Shown here: in pieces, positions 33,326 to 42,791 of the stretch | Position numbering within the stretch: position 1 is the stretch's first letter | Layout of the letters: the number at the start of each line of letters is the position of its first letter | From: Hyalangium versicolor | Lineage (GTDB): Bacteria > Myxococcota > Myxococcia > Myxococcales > Myxococcaceae | NCBI RefSeq assembly: GCF_020103695.1 | Contig: NZ_JAHXBF010000036.1 | Coordinates: 49,570-113,569, forward strand | Direction of reading: 5' to 3' | DNA: 64,000 bases | Made by a program: the position numbers and the translations under genes | Notes under the pieces: model-generated | The model's database searches: none | Told to the model about the DNA's origin: nothing | What the model saw: only the letters and a program-made list of their open reading frames with translations

Positions 33326-34764
33326 TTCGACTCTCCCGGGCTCAGGGTGCCCATGGCCCGCATCAGCGCGAAGCGAGCAATCTCCACATCCACTCGGTTG
33401 CCGAGCAACGTCAACTCCGCCTGGGTGAGCTTGAGCTGCGCGTCGCGCACCTCCAGCGTCGAGCCCGCTCCTGCCTTGAAGCGCTCCTCGGCGAGCGCCA
33501 GGCTCTGGGCCGCGGCCTCCCGGTTGTCCGCCGACAACCGCGCCGCCTCGATGCGCGTGACCAGCGCCTCGAGGGCGGAGCGCACCGTGGCGTCCAGCTC
33601 CCGCTCGGCCTGCGCCAGGTTCAGCTCGGCCGTCCGCACCGTGGCCTCCGCCCGGGCCACCTGGGCCTTCGTGGCGAAGCCGTTGAAGAGATCCCACTGC
33701 AGCACCACCGCACCCGACAGCGTGTCCTGGAGCCGCGGCGCGGTGAGGGGGGTCCCCTCGATCACCTGGCGGGTAGAAGAACCCTGGCGGGAATAGGAGC
33801 CCTGGGCCAACAGCCGCGGGATGTAGTCCGCGAAGGCGACGTCCCGGCCCAGCTGCGCGGCACGCACCTGCTCCTGAAGCGCGCGAACCAGGGGACGGCT
33901 CTGGCGGGCCTGCGCGACGGAGGTGTCCAGGGCGGGAGCCGGCTCGGGCGCCACTGTGAGAATCCCAGGGTCCTTGGCCAGCAACGGCGTGGTGCCAGGC
34001 CGGGCCAGCCACACCGCGAGCTGCGTCTGGTCCTGCACCAGCTGCGCGCGGCGCTGTACCAGGTTGATGCGATCGTTGCCCAGGTTCACCAGCGCGGACA
34101 GCTCCTCGCCCCGGCCCACGCGGCCTGCCTGAAAGAGCGCTCGAGCGCGTTCGAGCTGCTCCTGGCTGCGCTGCACGGTGGCCTCCAGCACCTGGATGGT
34201 AGCCTGGGAGCGATAGAGGTTGTAGAAGCGGTTGATGGCCTCGAGTTCGGAGGCGTCCGCCTGTTCCGCGGACTGGCCGCGCGTGGCCGCCGCCGTCGCG
34301 CCGCTCTGCTCGAGCTGCTTCCAGCGCGCCCGATCATAGATGACCTGGTTCAAGGTCGCCGAGAGATCGTAGCTGCGGCTCGTCGATGAGGGCACCTCTC
34401 CAGGCACCTGCACCCACTGTCCCGTGGTCTCGTCCCTCACGGGGGTCAGGATGCGTGAGCGGCCGCTATAGGCACCACCCCCGCTGAGGCTGAAGCTCAC
34501 CTGCGGCAGCAAGGACGAACGCGCGACGCGGACGTCCTGCTCCGAGCGCTCCACATCCAACAGAGCGAGCAAGGCCTGGGTGTTCTTCCGGCCCTCGGCG
34601 CGGACCTCGTCGAGGGTGACGGGGACCACCGCCTCGGCCGGTGCCGCCTGAGAGGTTGGCGCCGCCTGAGTGGCCGAAGCGGGAGCAGCACCCGAAGCAG
34701 CCGGGGCATCCTGCGGAGCCTGAGGAGCAGCGGCGAGCACCGCCGCGATCATGAGCGACTTCAT
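33322..34764 (-). CDS. TolC-family outer-membrane efflux protein
   Basis: A 480-residue outer-membrane channel. The signal peptide (MKSLMIAAVLAAAPQ) precedes an Ala/Pro-rich spacer and two OEP repeats. The first has VTLDEVRAEGRKNTQALLALLDVERSEQDVRVARSSLLP in two recognisable halves, and the second has VRALQEQVRAAQLGRDVAFADYIP with long helices (ATVRTAELNLAQAERELDATV). Strands with alternating Gly/Ser (SFSLSGGGAYSG, LLAQGSYSRQG) fit the barrel. It overlaps the YIP1 gene by 4 nt upstream and the adaptor gene by 4 nt downstream, so it is the dedicated channel of this system. Confidence 0.92.
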   Translation of the reverse strand: MKSLMIAAVLAAAPQAPQDAPAASGAAPASATQAAPTSQAAPAEAVVPVTLDEVRAEGRKNTQALLALLDVERSEQDVRVARSSLLPQVSFSLSGGGAYSGRSRILTPVRDETTGQWVQVPGEVPSSTSRSYDLSATLNQVIYDRARWKQLEQSGATAAATRGQSAEQADASELEAINRFYNLYRSQATIQVLEATVQRSQEQLERARALFQAGRVGRGEELSALVNLGNDRINLVQRRAQLVQDQTQLAVWLARPGTTPLLAKDPGILTVAPEPAPALDTSVAQARQSRPLVRALQEQVRAAQLGRDVAFADYIPRLLAQGSYSRQGSSTRQVIEGTPLTAPRLQDTLSGAVVLQWDLFNGFATKAQVARAEATVRTAELNLAQAERELDATVRSALEALVTRIEAARLSADNREAAAQSLALAEERFKAGAGSTLEVRDAQLKLTQAELTLLGNRVDVEIARFALMRAMGTLSPGESK

Positions 34765-35498
34765 CGCCCACCTCCGCCCGGACCACCCTTGCCAGGGGGA
34801 CCCCCATCGCCCATGGCCGGCAGGCCAATGACGAAGACCCCCACGAACATGGCGTAGAGCACCACGGCCAGCAGCAGCGCCCGGCTCTTGCGCATCCCCG
34901 TGGCCGAAGAGAAGCCCAGCCCGAGCAGCCCCACGCTCCAGAGGTTGAAGAAGTCCACCGCGCCCAGCAGCTTCTGGGCCTTGGGAGACAGCCCACCGAG
35001 CGCCGCCAGGCTGGAGGGAACCAACGTGGCCACCCGCGCCTCGGTCATCGTGTGCTGGGCCGCGGCGCAGCCAGCGAAGATGAGGTGGTACAGGGCGATG
35101 GGAAGCAGGGCGATGGCCGCCACCGTCATCAGCCTCCCGAACGCCGTGGGCGTGCCGAACAGCCACGCGGCGAACCACAGCACCGCCGCCAGCACCAGCA
35201 CCTGCAGCGGCATGAGGAACACGCCCTTGGCGATGCCCCCCACCAGCGCCTTGCGCGAGGCCGTCTGGATCTCGTCGGCGATCTCGCTCTCGGAGTACCG
35301 GCTGATTTCGCCGCTCGTCTCCAATCGTTGGAGGGTGGCCGGCGCCGCATCCCAGCGCATGGCAAAGGCCGTGCCGGACAGCGCCACGGAGAAGCACAAG
35401 AAGAGCAGCGGCCACACCCAGCGGCGGGCCTCGATAGCAGCCCCCATCCCGTCGAATGGATCGACGAGGACGCGGGCGGGTTGAGCAAGAGAGGTCAT
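34761..35498 (-). CDS. YIP1-family membrane protein, first gene of the MacAB-TolC-like operon
   Basis: A 245-residue integral membrane protein with about five hydrophobic helices (RRWVWPLLFLCFSVALSGTAF, VFLMPLQVLVLAAVLWFAAWL, LMTVAAIALLPIALYHLIFA and two near the C-terminus) and a Gly-rich tail. The arrangement matches the YIP1 family, whose bacterial members often sit beside MacAB-type transporters but have no defined role. Its stop overlaps the TolC gene start. The 262-nt divergent gap to the Clp gene contains an inverted repeat CCGTT..AACGG (35524-35537) just upstream of this start, a possible operator. Confidence 0.82.
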   Translation of the reverse strand: MTSLAQPARVLVDPFDGMGAAIEARRWVWPLLFLCFSVALSGTAFAMRWDAAPATLQRLETSGEISRYSESEIADEIQTASRKALVGGIAKGVFLMPLQVLVLAAVLWFAAWLFGTPTAFGRLMTVAAIALLPIALYHLIFAGCAAAQHTMTEARVATLVPSSLAALGGLSPKAQKLLGAVDFFNLWSVGLLGLGFSSATGMRKSRALLLAVVLYAMFVGVFVIGLPAMGDGGPPGKGGPGGGGR

Positions 35499-35760
35499 AT
35501 GGTGAGGGTCAGAAAGATACGCCCCGTTCTTAAACGGACGATAAACCCCGACGCGCCGGTGAGAGGGGCACCCACTCTACGTCGGTTGCTGCCTGCTGAT
35601 TGCGTGGTCCACGACAGTCGGGCCGCCGAACAGGCGAGCAACCTGCCACATTCCACGGATTTAGCGGGGTTACCCCTACCTTGTAGCGGGCTGTAGCAGA
35701 AATTTTGCGACCGGGATCGGGAGGGTGTATTTGCTCGAATGCCCGCTTGCCGGAGCGCCA

Positions 35761-38322
35761 ATGGTTGATAGCACGGATCTCGCGCAGGTACTCCTCGAGG
35801 CAAAGGACATTGCCCAGAGCGTCTCCCAGAAACTCAGCTCCGCCCACGTGTTGTTGGCGCTCTTCACGGTGGACAATCCCGCCCAGGTGCTCCTCAAGGA
35901 AAAGGGCATCGACGAGGATCTGCTGCTGGAGCGCATGACGGAGGCTCCCGCCGAGGAGGAGCCCCTGGTGCGCGAGCTGTGCCAGCGCGCCCGCGTCATC
36001 GCCCAGCAGTGCGACTCGCGCGAGGCGGACTGCCTGCACCTGCTCATCGCCTTCGCGCGGGTACGCTGCTCGGCCAACGAGCTGCTGACCCAAGCCGGGG
36101 TGGACCTCATTGGTCTGAGGACCACCGCGCTCTCGTACTTCACGAGCGGCCGGATGCCTCGCAAGCTCCAGGCGGGACGGACCCAGCAGGCGCCCCATGC
36201 GATTGGGACGCGCTACCCGATGGGCCGCCCCCTGGGTGCTCCGCCGACGCCCCTGCCCCAGTCCGCCGTGGCGCTGAGCCTGCCCCGGCCGGCCACCCCG
36301 AGCCGCCCTTCCCTGCCCGCGATCTCTCCGCGGGATCTAATCGATGAGGATGAGGGCCAGAACGAGGCGCCCGAGGTGGCCGAGCCGCTGCCTCCTGCTC
36401 CCGTGGCCCGTGCCATTCCCGTGCCGCCCCCGGCTCCTGTTCCGGTAGCTCCGGCAGCGGCTCCGGCTCCGGCGGCCCGGCCGACTCCCACTCCCGTGCC
36501 CTTCCCGCAGCAGGCCAAGGCGGGCGAGTCCCTGGTGCTGGAGGCGAAGAACTACCCGCTCCTCACCTCCCTGGGCCGCAACCTGAGCCTGCTGGCGCAA
36601 CAGGGGAAGCTGGATCCCGTGGTGGGACGGGCCAAGGAGATCGAGGAGGTCATCGACATCCTCGGCAAGCGCCGCACCAACAACCCGTGCCTGCTGGGCG
36701 AGGCCGGCGTCGGCAAGACGGCCGTGGTGGAGGGCGTGGCGCAGCAGCTCGTCACGCTGCGCGGCACGCTGGCCACGAAGATCCTCATCGAGCTGGACAT
36801 GGCGTCCCTGGTGGCGGGCACGCAGCTGCGCGGCTCGTTCTCGGAGAAGCTGAACGCTCTCAAGGATGAAGTGCGCAAGGCGGACGGCCGGGTGGTGGTC
36901 TTCATCGACGAGATCCACACCCTGGTGGGCGCGGGCTCCACGGGCGACGGGCCTCAGGACGCGGCCAACGAGCTGAAGACGGCCATGGCGCGCGGCGAGT
37001 TCCCCTGCATCGGCGCCACCACGCATGACGAGTTCCGGAAGTTCATCACCCAGGATCCGGCGCTGGAGCGGCGCTTCACTCCAGTGGTGGTGAACGAGCC
37101 CTCGGTGCCCGAGACGGTGGAGATCCTCCGGGGCGTGATTGGCCGCTACGAGGAGCACCACGGGCTGAAGTACGCGTCCGAGGCCCTGGAGGCGGCGGCG
37201 TCCCTGGCCTCCCGCTACGTGACGGACCGGTTCATGCCGGACAAGGCCATCTCCGTGGCGGACCTGGCGGGCTCGCGCTGCCGCCGCGAGGGCAAGACGT
37301 CCGTGGAGCCGGCGGATGTGGCTCGGGTGGTGGCGAAGCTGGCCGGAGTGCCCGAGGAGCGGCTGCTGCTGAATGACTCGGCGCGGCTGCTGAGCCTGGA
37401 GACGGACCTGTCGCAGCGGGTCATCGGGCACGAGGACGCCATCGGCAAGATTGCCCGGGTCATCCGGCGCAACTACGCGGGGTTCGCCTCGCGGCGTCCC
37501 ATGGGCTCGTTCATGTTCCTGGGGCCCACGGGCGTGGGCAAGACGGAGATGGCCCGGGCGCTGGCGGAGGTGCTCTTCGGGAACAAGGACGCGCTGGTGC
37601 GCCTGGACATGAGCGAGATGTCCGAGCAGCACGGCGTGTCGCGGCTCATCGGCTCTCCGGCAGGCTACGTGGGCTTTGGCGAGGGAGGCCAGCTCACCGA
37701 GCCGGTGCGGCGGCGCCCCTCATCCGTGGTGGTGCTGGACGAGATCGAGAAGGCGCATCGTGAGGTCCAGATGCTGCTGCTCCAGGTGCTCGAGGAGGGC
37801 CGGCTGACGGATGGCAAGGGCCGGCACATCGACTTCTCGAACACGGTGATCGTCCTGACGACGAACCTGGGCGCGGAGGCGTTCTCTCGCACGGGCCGCG
37901 CGCTGGGGTTTGGCGCGGACGCGGGCGCGGGCGGCCAGAGCGACATGGACCAGGCCAGCGCGGCGGCGCGCAAGGCCCTGCCTCCGGAGCTGTGGAACCG
38001 CATCGACGAGCGGCTGCCGTTCCGCCCGCTGCGCGAGGTGGAGGTGGCGCGGATCGCCACGCTGCTGCTGGCCGAGAGCAGCAAGCGGCTCGCGACGGAG
38101 CGGGGCATCGAGTACGTGGCCGGCGAGGATGTGGTGGGCCTCCTGCTGAAGTCCGGCGGGTTCGATCCGCAGCTCGGAGCGAGGCCCATGCGCCAAGTGG
38201 TGCAGCGGCTGGTGGAGGCTCCGCTGGCCGAGCGCATCCTGTCCGGCGAGTTCGTGGCGGGAGACCGGGTGCAGGTGGCGGTGCGGGACAGCCAGCTCGC
38301 GTTCCAGCTCGTGGCGGCCTGA
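35761..38322 (+). CDS. Clp-family AAA+ unfoldase (ClpA/ClpC-like)
   Basis: An 853-residue two-ring-domain ATPase. The ATG at 35761 follows GGAG; a GTG further up would lack one. The N-terminal Clp_N domain (about 1-125) is followed by an unusually long Pro/Ala-rich linker (about 150-260). D1 has Walker A GEAGVGKT (313-320) and Walker B VVVFIDEIHTL; D2 has GPTGVGKT (588-595) and VVVLDEIEKA. The ClpC middle domain is missing. A possible ClpP-docking tripeptide LGF sits in the expected loop of D2 (TGRALGFGADAGAG). The protein probably unfolds substrates for ClpP, with adaptor binding through the N-domain. It is not next to clpP or clpS. Confidence 0.93.
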   Translation: MVDSTDLAQVLLEAKDIAQSVSQKLSSAHVLLALFTVDNPAQVLLKEKGIDEDLLLERMTEAPAEEEPLVRELCQRARVIAQQCDSREADCLHLLIAFARVRCSANELLTQAGVDLIGLRTTALSYFTSGRMPRKLQAGRTQQAPHAIGTRYPMGRPLGAPPTPLPQSAVALSLPRPATPSRPSLPAISPRDLIDEDEGQNEAPEVAEPLPPAPVARAIPVPPPAPVPVAPAAAPAPAARPTPTPVPFPQQAKAGESLVLEAKNYPLLTSLGRNLSLLAQQGKLDPVVGRAKEIEEVIDILGKRRTNNPCLLGEAGVGKTAVVEGVAQQLVTLRGTLATKILIELDMASLVAGTQLRGSFSEKLNALKDEVRKADGRVVVFIDEIHTLVGAGSTGDGPQDAANELKTAMARGEFPCIGATTHDEFRKFITQDPALERRFTPVVVNEPSVPETVEILRGVIGRYEEHHGLKYASEALEAAASLASRYVTDRFMPDKAISVADLAGSRCRREGKTSVEPADVARVVAKLAGVPEERLLLNDSARLLSLETDLSQRVIGHEDAIGKIARVIRRNYAGFASRRPMGSFMFLGPTGVGKTEMARALAEVLFGNKDALVRLDMSEMSEQHGVSRLIGSPAGYVGFGEGGQLTEPVRRRPSSVVVLDEIEKAHREVQMLLLQVLEEGRLTDGKGRHIDFSNTVIVLTTNLGAEAFSRTGRALGFGADAGAGGQSDMDQASAAARKALPPELWNRIDERLPFRPLREVEVARIATLLLAESSKRLATERGIEYVAGEDVVGLLLKSGGFDPQLGARPMRQVVQRLVEAPLAERILSGEFVAGDRVQVAVRDSQLAFQLVAA

Positions 38323-38331
38323 GCGGCAGGT

Positions 38332-38357
38332 TCGGTGCCCCACCCCTTCGGCACCGA
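38332..38357 (+). terminator. Stem-loop after the Clp gene
   Basis: TCGGTGCC (38332-38339), a 10-nt loop and GGCACCGA (38350-38357) form a perfect 8-bp GC-rich stem 9 nt after the stop. There is no T-run, so it is a terminator only on position and stability. Confidence 0.45.
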
Positions 38358-38421
38358 GCCGCTGCGAACTTGGAACCCGGTTGGAGCAGAGCCGTGACAT
38401 GCGCACGCTAGCTTTCCGTGC

Positions 38422-39276
38422 GTGAACGCGACGCCTCCGGGAACAGACACTCAGGGACGCGTAGCCGCCTCGCTGGTCGGGTCCTCTTACGGACTCGTGG
38501 ATGTCTTGCGCGCGGGGCTCCGGCTCATGGCTTTCTTCTTGCTCGTGCTTGCCTCATCGATCGCGACGAGGCTGACGTTGCTCGTCGCCTCTCCGTGGGG
38601 CCCCCAGCGACGCATCCGCCTCGGCCAGGCGATCCTGCACCGCTTCGCCCAGATCGGTGCCTGGATCTTCGGCATCAAGCTCCTCGTCAGGGGCCAGCTC
38701 CCGGCGCCCGGCTGCCTGATCGTCGCCAACCACCACTCCTACCTCGACATCGCCGCGCTCGGCGCGGCCACCCCCTGCCTCTTCCTCGCGAAGGCCGAGG
38801 TGAAACGGTGGCCGCTCATCGGTCCCGGAGCCGCGGCAGCCGGCATCGCCTTCGTGAAGAGGGATTCGGCCCGAAGCCGCAAGGCCGCCACGGAGGCCAT
38901 CCTCGAGCGGCTCGACCTGGGCTTCTCCGTCGTGAACTTCCCGACGGGGACGACCTGCCGCAGCGACGAAACCTTGAACTTCCGTCCCGGCCTCTTCCAG
39001 TCCGTCGCGGGGACGCCGATCCAGATCGTGCCGGCCTCGCTCCGCTATGAGGACGAGCACTCGGACTGGGTAGGAGACGCCACCTTCGTGGGCCACCTGC
39101 TCCAGCTCGCGGCCCGTCCTCGCATCCGCATCCATCTGACCTTCAGTCGCCCGGTGAAGGCCGCAGAGCATGATGGCGCACATCTGCGCCAACTGTGCGA
39201 ACAGCTCGTTCACGCTCCCGAGCCTGCTGAAGAATCGCCGCAAGGAGGCGCCCCCGCGTCCAACTCCCATCAATAG
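38422..39276 (+). CDS. 1-acyl-glycerol-3-phosphate O-acyltransferase-like protein (PlsC family)
   Basis: A 284-residue membrane acyltransferase. A hydrophobic region (LMAFFLLVLASSIATRLTLLVA, about 35-56) precedes the catalytic motif NHHSYLD with His104 and Asp109. Motif III, normally FPEGTR, is FPTGTT (173-178), lacking the Glu. The sequence is closest in style to lyso-amino-acid-lipid or lysophospholipid acyltransferases. The GTG at 38422 has no clear ribosome site; Met36 (38527) is an alternative but would cut the first helix. With the fused acyltransferase-GNAT gene at 42792-44600 it suggests a membrane-lipid cluster. Confidence 0.82.
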   Translation: MNATPPGTDTQGRVAASLVGSSYGLVDVLRAGLRLMAFFLLVLASSIATRLTLLVASPWGPQRRIRLGQAILHRFAQIGAWIFGIKLLVRGQLPAPGCLIVANHHSYLDIAALGAATPCLFLAKAEVKRWPLIGPGAAAAGIAFVKRDSARSRKAATEAILERLDLGFSVVNFPTGTTCRSDETLNFRPGLFQSVAGTPIQIVPASLRYEDEHSDWVGDATFVGHLLQLAARPRIRIHLTFSRPVKAAEHDGAHLRQLCEQLVHAPEPAEESPQGGAPASNSHQ

Positions 39277-39390
39277 CGCATCGCATCAAGACTGACCGGT
39301 GCACTTGCCTCTGGGCAAGGCGGCTGGACATGTGCACCGTCAGGGTCCGCTGCTTCGATATGCTCTTCACGCTATCGAAGGACGGACGAG

Positions 39391-40119
39391 GTGCGCTCAT
39401 TGCTTCGCGGGAGCCGGGCTGCCTGGGGCAGGCTGATACTGGTCGCAGTCGTGGTCTCGGCGCTCTCCAGCCGCCGCGGTGAGGCACAGTCCTGTCCCGG
39501 CCCGGTGTGGCGCGGTGAACCCGACAGCGCGGTGGAACAAGTCTCGGCGGCCATGCTCGCCCGCCTCCGGCACGCGGATGAAGCACTGGGCCTCGAACTC
39601 GAGGGAGACTCGGTGGAGAGCCTCTTCCGGCGCGCCATCCTCGACAATCCCCGCGTGACGAACGAACAGCTCCTGGCCATCTCCCGGGTGACGCTGGAGC
39701 AGCTCGCCACGCGTCCCGAAGACCGGGCCCAGGTGCTGAAGAAGTTCCCCAACGCCCGGCAACTGCCCGTGCACCGGTTCGCCGTGGCCCTGATGGCGGG
39801 GGCCACGGGCGTGGATCCCCAAGCGCTCTCCGAGACCACGCCGGATCTCGGCCTCGCGGGCTCGGCACAGATGCCCCTGCTGCTGTGGGCGCCCCGGGAC
39901 GAGCGAGAGCAGCGCTTCACGGCGCTCCACGACTTCACCGACTATCTGCGGGGCGCGGGAGTCCAGGGGCTCAACGAGGCGGTCTGGGGCGTCGAGAGCC
40001 GCGAGTTCTCGGCCATCATCGGCTGGCTTGAGTTCGGCTCTCGCGGGAGCAGCTGGCCGCACTGCATTGCATGCGAGTCACCTGCCGCCATCGAGTTGTC
40101 AAAAAATGTGAGCCGATAG
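39391..40119 (+). CDS. Hypothetical secreted protein
   Basis: A 242-residue protein starting at GTG 39391 behind a GGACGAGG ribosome site. Residues 1-33 look like a signal peptide (RLILVAVVVSALSSRRGEA). The mature part is helical and leucine-rich (AAMLARLRHADEALGLELEG, NEQLLAISRVTLEQLATRP) with few Cys. No family is recognised. It lies between an acyltransferase and an MMPL transporter in the same direction with short gaps, so a link to envelope lipids is possible but unproven. Confidence 0.7.
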   Translation: MRSLLRGSRAAWGRLILVAVVVSALSSRRGEAQSCPGPVWRGEPDSAVEQVSAAMLARLRHADEALGLELEGDSVESLFRRAILDNPRVTNEQLLAISRVTLEQLATRPEDRAQVLKKFPNARQLPVHRFAVALMAGATGVDPQALSETTPDLGLAGSAQMPLLLWAPRDEREQRFTALHDFTDYLRGAGVQGLNEAVWGVESREFSAIIGWLEFGSRGSSWPHCIACESPAAIELSKNVSR

Positions 40120-40161
40120 TTGCTTGGGTGAACGGCGGCCTACCCATACGGTCACCGCCGC

Positions 40162-42771
40162 ATGAGCGCCCCCTCCTCTGCCTCTCACCGTCTGGCCTTG
40201 GCCTGCGCTGAACTCCTGGTTCGCAGACCCGGCCGGGTCCTCCTCGTCCTCCTCGTGCTGCTGGGTGTCTCCGCCTGGGGCACATCGAAGCTGACCATCA
40301 ACTCCAATCAGCTCGATCTCATCTCGCAGGAACTCCCCGAGGTGAAGGAAGTCAAACGCGTCATCGACATGGTCGGTGGCAGCGGCTACCTCATGCTCGC
40401 GCTGCGCTCCTCGGACGAGGCCACCCTCAAGCGCGTCTCGGATGATCTCGCGGAGCGGCTCCAGGCGGACGCGGAGCACGTCCGCTTCATCACCTACAAG
40501 ATCCCCGTCGAGTTCATCCAGGACAACATGGTCCTCTTCCTCGAGACGGAGGATCTGGCCGAGGGAAAGCGGCGCATCAGCGCCTATTTGAAGGACCAGC
40601 TGCGCCGCAACAACCCCTTCTTCATCGAGCTGAAGAAGACCGAGCCCGTGAAGCTCGACCTGCAGGACCTCATCCAGAAGTACTCCAGCGTCGGCAAGAA
40701 GAGCATCGCCGACGACTACTACATCTCCCCCGACCGGAAGATGCTCCTGCTGCTCATCAAGCCGTTGTGGGACATGAACCAGCTCGGCAAGACGAAGGAG
40801 TATGTCGAGCACCTTCGCGGCATGCTGGCGGAGTACTCCCAGGCGAATGCCGGCGGCGTGAAGCTGGTCGAGGACTATGAGCGGATGGGCGACGCGAAGA
40901 CGGTCGCCTATGGCTTCACCGGTTCCTATCAAACGGTGGTGGATGACTCGTACGCCATCGAGGAGTCGCTCAAGCCGGTGGCGTTCATCGCCTTCCTGGC
41001 CATCCTCGGCATCACCATCGCCTTCTTCCGCAAGTGGGCCCCCACCGTCATCGTCGTGAGCGGCATGGTGATCGGCACCATCATCACCATGGGCTTCACC
41101 TACGCCACCGTGGGTGAGCTCAACATGATCACCAGCATCCTCGGCGGAATCCTGATGGGGTTCGGCATCGACTTCGGCATCCACTTCGTCTTCCGCACGA
41201 GGCTGGAGCTGGGCTCCGGCAAGCCGTACGACATCGCCATCCGGGATGCCATCATCAACGCGGGCCGGCCCGCCATGGTGTCCGCGGTGGTGACGAGCGG
41301 CTCGTTCTTCGTGCTCATGGTCAGCGAGTTCCGCGGCTTCAGCCAGTTCGGCTTCCTGGCGGGCTGCGGCACACTCATCCTAGGCCTCACCCTGTTCTCG
41401 TGGAGCCCCGCGCTGCTGGCGCTCATCGGGCGCGCCAGTCCCGCGCTGCCCCAGAAACTCATCGGCATGATGAAGCCGCCCGCCACGCACAACGCCTCGG
41501 GCCAGGAGATCCGATTCCAGCGTCCCGGCCTGCTGCTGGGCGTGAGCACCACCCTCATCGTCATCGTCTGCGCGTGCGCCATCCCCTGGAACAACGCCCA
41601 GCCTCCACAAGGCCGGGAGCTCGGCTTCTTCGAGCGCCTCCAGTACGGCGTCCGCTTCAACTACAACACCCGCGCGCTCATCCCCGACGGCCAGCCCTCC
41701 GTCCGGCTCCAGGAGGAGATCAGCCGACGCTTCCAGATGTCCAGCGACCCCATCGCCGTCTACACGAAGACGCTCGAGGAGGCGAAGGAGGTCTACGACG
41801 AGCTCACCCGGCACAAGGAGAAGTACCCCACCATCGAGCAGGTGGTGAGCCTCTACTCCTTCGTGCCGCCTCCAGAGCGAGCCCAGGCCAACGCGAAGAT
41901 CCTCGCGGAGTGGCAGGAGGAGCTGAAGGAGTTGAACGTCTCCGCCCTCCCCCCCGAAGTGCAGGACAAGGCCGCCACCTTCCAACGGATGCTGTCGGCG
42001 CGGCCCTTTGGTGTGAACGAAGTGCCGGAGATCTACGCCAAGCAGTTCCGCCACCTGCCCACCACGAAGCCGGAGAACCACGGCTTCCTCACCTTCATCT
42101 ACCCGAGCATCGATCTGATGAACGGCAAGCTGATGATCCAGTTCGCCGACGAGACGCGGCTCATCAAGACGGCCTCCGGCAAGGAGTTCCGGGCCGCCGG
42201 GCCCTCTCAGCTGTATGCCCGGCTGGCTCGGATCGTCCTCTCGGATGGCCGGCTCACGGTGGTGCTCGTCTCGCTGTGGATCCTCCTGATGCACTTCGCG
42301 GACTTCCGCAGCGTGCCACTGGCGCTCGCCTCCGTGATTCCGCTCACCGTGGGCCTGGCGATGATGCTGGGGTTCATGGCGCTCTTCGATCTGCGCCTGA
42401 ACTTCATGAACATCATCATCCTGCCCATCCTCCTGGGCTTCGGCGTGAGCCACGGCCTCTACCTGCTCCACCGATTCCTGGAAGGCACCTCGCCCGCGGT
42501 GGCGCTGCGCAGCGTGGGCGCCGCCGTGGCCTCCTCCACGCTCACGGCCGTGTCGGGCTTCGCCTCACTGCTGGCCGCCAGCCACAACGGCCTCAAGTCC
42601 ATGGGCATGGTGGCGTGCATCGGCCTCATCACCACGCTCGGGGTGTCCTTCACCGTGCTCGCCGCGGTGATGCAGCTCATGCATGACCGCCGGCAGCGCC
42701 AGCATGGACAGCAGCCCCCCTCGGAGGCTCCCCCCTCCCCGGCCGCCCAGCCCGAGAGCCGGGCAGCCTGA
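40162..42771 (+). CDS. MMPL/RND-superfamily lipid transporter
   Basis: An 869-residue exporter with the two-fold MMPL architecture: a first helix (VLLVLLVLLGVSAWGTSKL), a periplasmic loop of about 210 residues, five helices (FIAFLAILGITIAFF to TLILGLTLFSWSPALLAL), a second helix near 440, another periplasmic loop, and a final five-helix block (VVLVSLWILLMHFADF to LGVSFTVLAAVMQLM). Such proteins move hydrophobic molecules with the proton-motive force; the HpnN subgroup transports hopanoids. The usual intramembrane Asp relay is not obvious by eye. Three of the flanking genes act on lipids, which suggests a lipid cargo. It converges with the next gene with a 20-nt gap. Confidence 0.85.
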   Translation: MSAPSSASHRLALACAELLVRRPGRVLLVLLVLLGVSAWGTSKLTINSNQLDLISQELPEVKEVKRVIDMVGGSGYLMLALRSSDEATLKRVSDDLAERLQADAEHVRFITYKIPVEFIQDNMVLFLETEDLAEGKRRISAYLKDQLRRNNPFFIELKKTEPVKLDLQDLIQKYSSVGKKSIADDYYISPDRKMLLLLIKPLWDMNQLGKTKEYVEHLRGMLAEYSQANAGGVKLVEDYERMGDAKTVAYGFTGSYQTVVDDSYAIEESLKPVAFIAFLAILGITIAFFRKWAPTVIVVSGMVIGTIITMGFTYATVGELNMITSILGGILMGFGIDFGIHFVFRTRLELGSGKPYDIAIRDAIINAGRPAMVSAVVTSGSFFVLMVSEFRGFSQFGFLAGCGTLILGLTLFSWSPALLALIGRASPALPQKLIGMMKPPATHNASGQEIRFQRPGLLLGVSTTLIVIVCACAIPWNNAQPPQGRELGFFERLQYGVRFNYNTRALIPDGQPSVRLQEEISRRFQMSSDPIAVYTKTLEEAKEVYDELTRHKEKYPTIEQVVSLYSFVPPPERAQANAKILAEWQEELKELNVSALPPEVQDKAATFQRMLSARPFGVNEVPEIYAKQFRHLPTTKPENHGFLTFIYPSIDLMNGKLMIQFADETRLIKTASGKEFRAAGPSQLYARLARIVLSDGRLTVVLVSLWILLMHFADFRSVPLALASVIPLTVGLAMMLGFMALFDLRLNFMNIIILPILLGFGVSHGLYLLHRFLEGTSPAVALRSVGAAVASSTLTAVSGFASLLAASHNGLKSMGMVACIGLITTLGVSFTVLAAVMQLMHDRRQRQHGQQPPSEAPPSPAAQPESRAA

Positions 42772-42791
42772 ACCTCCGAGGGGAAGCAGAC

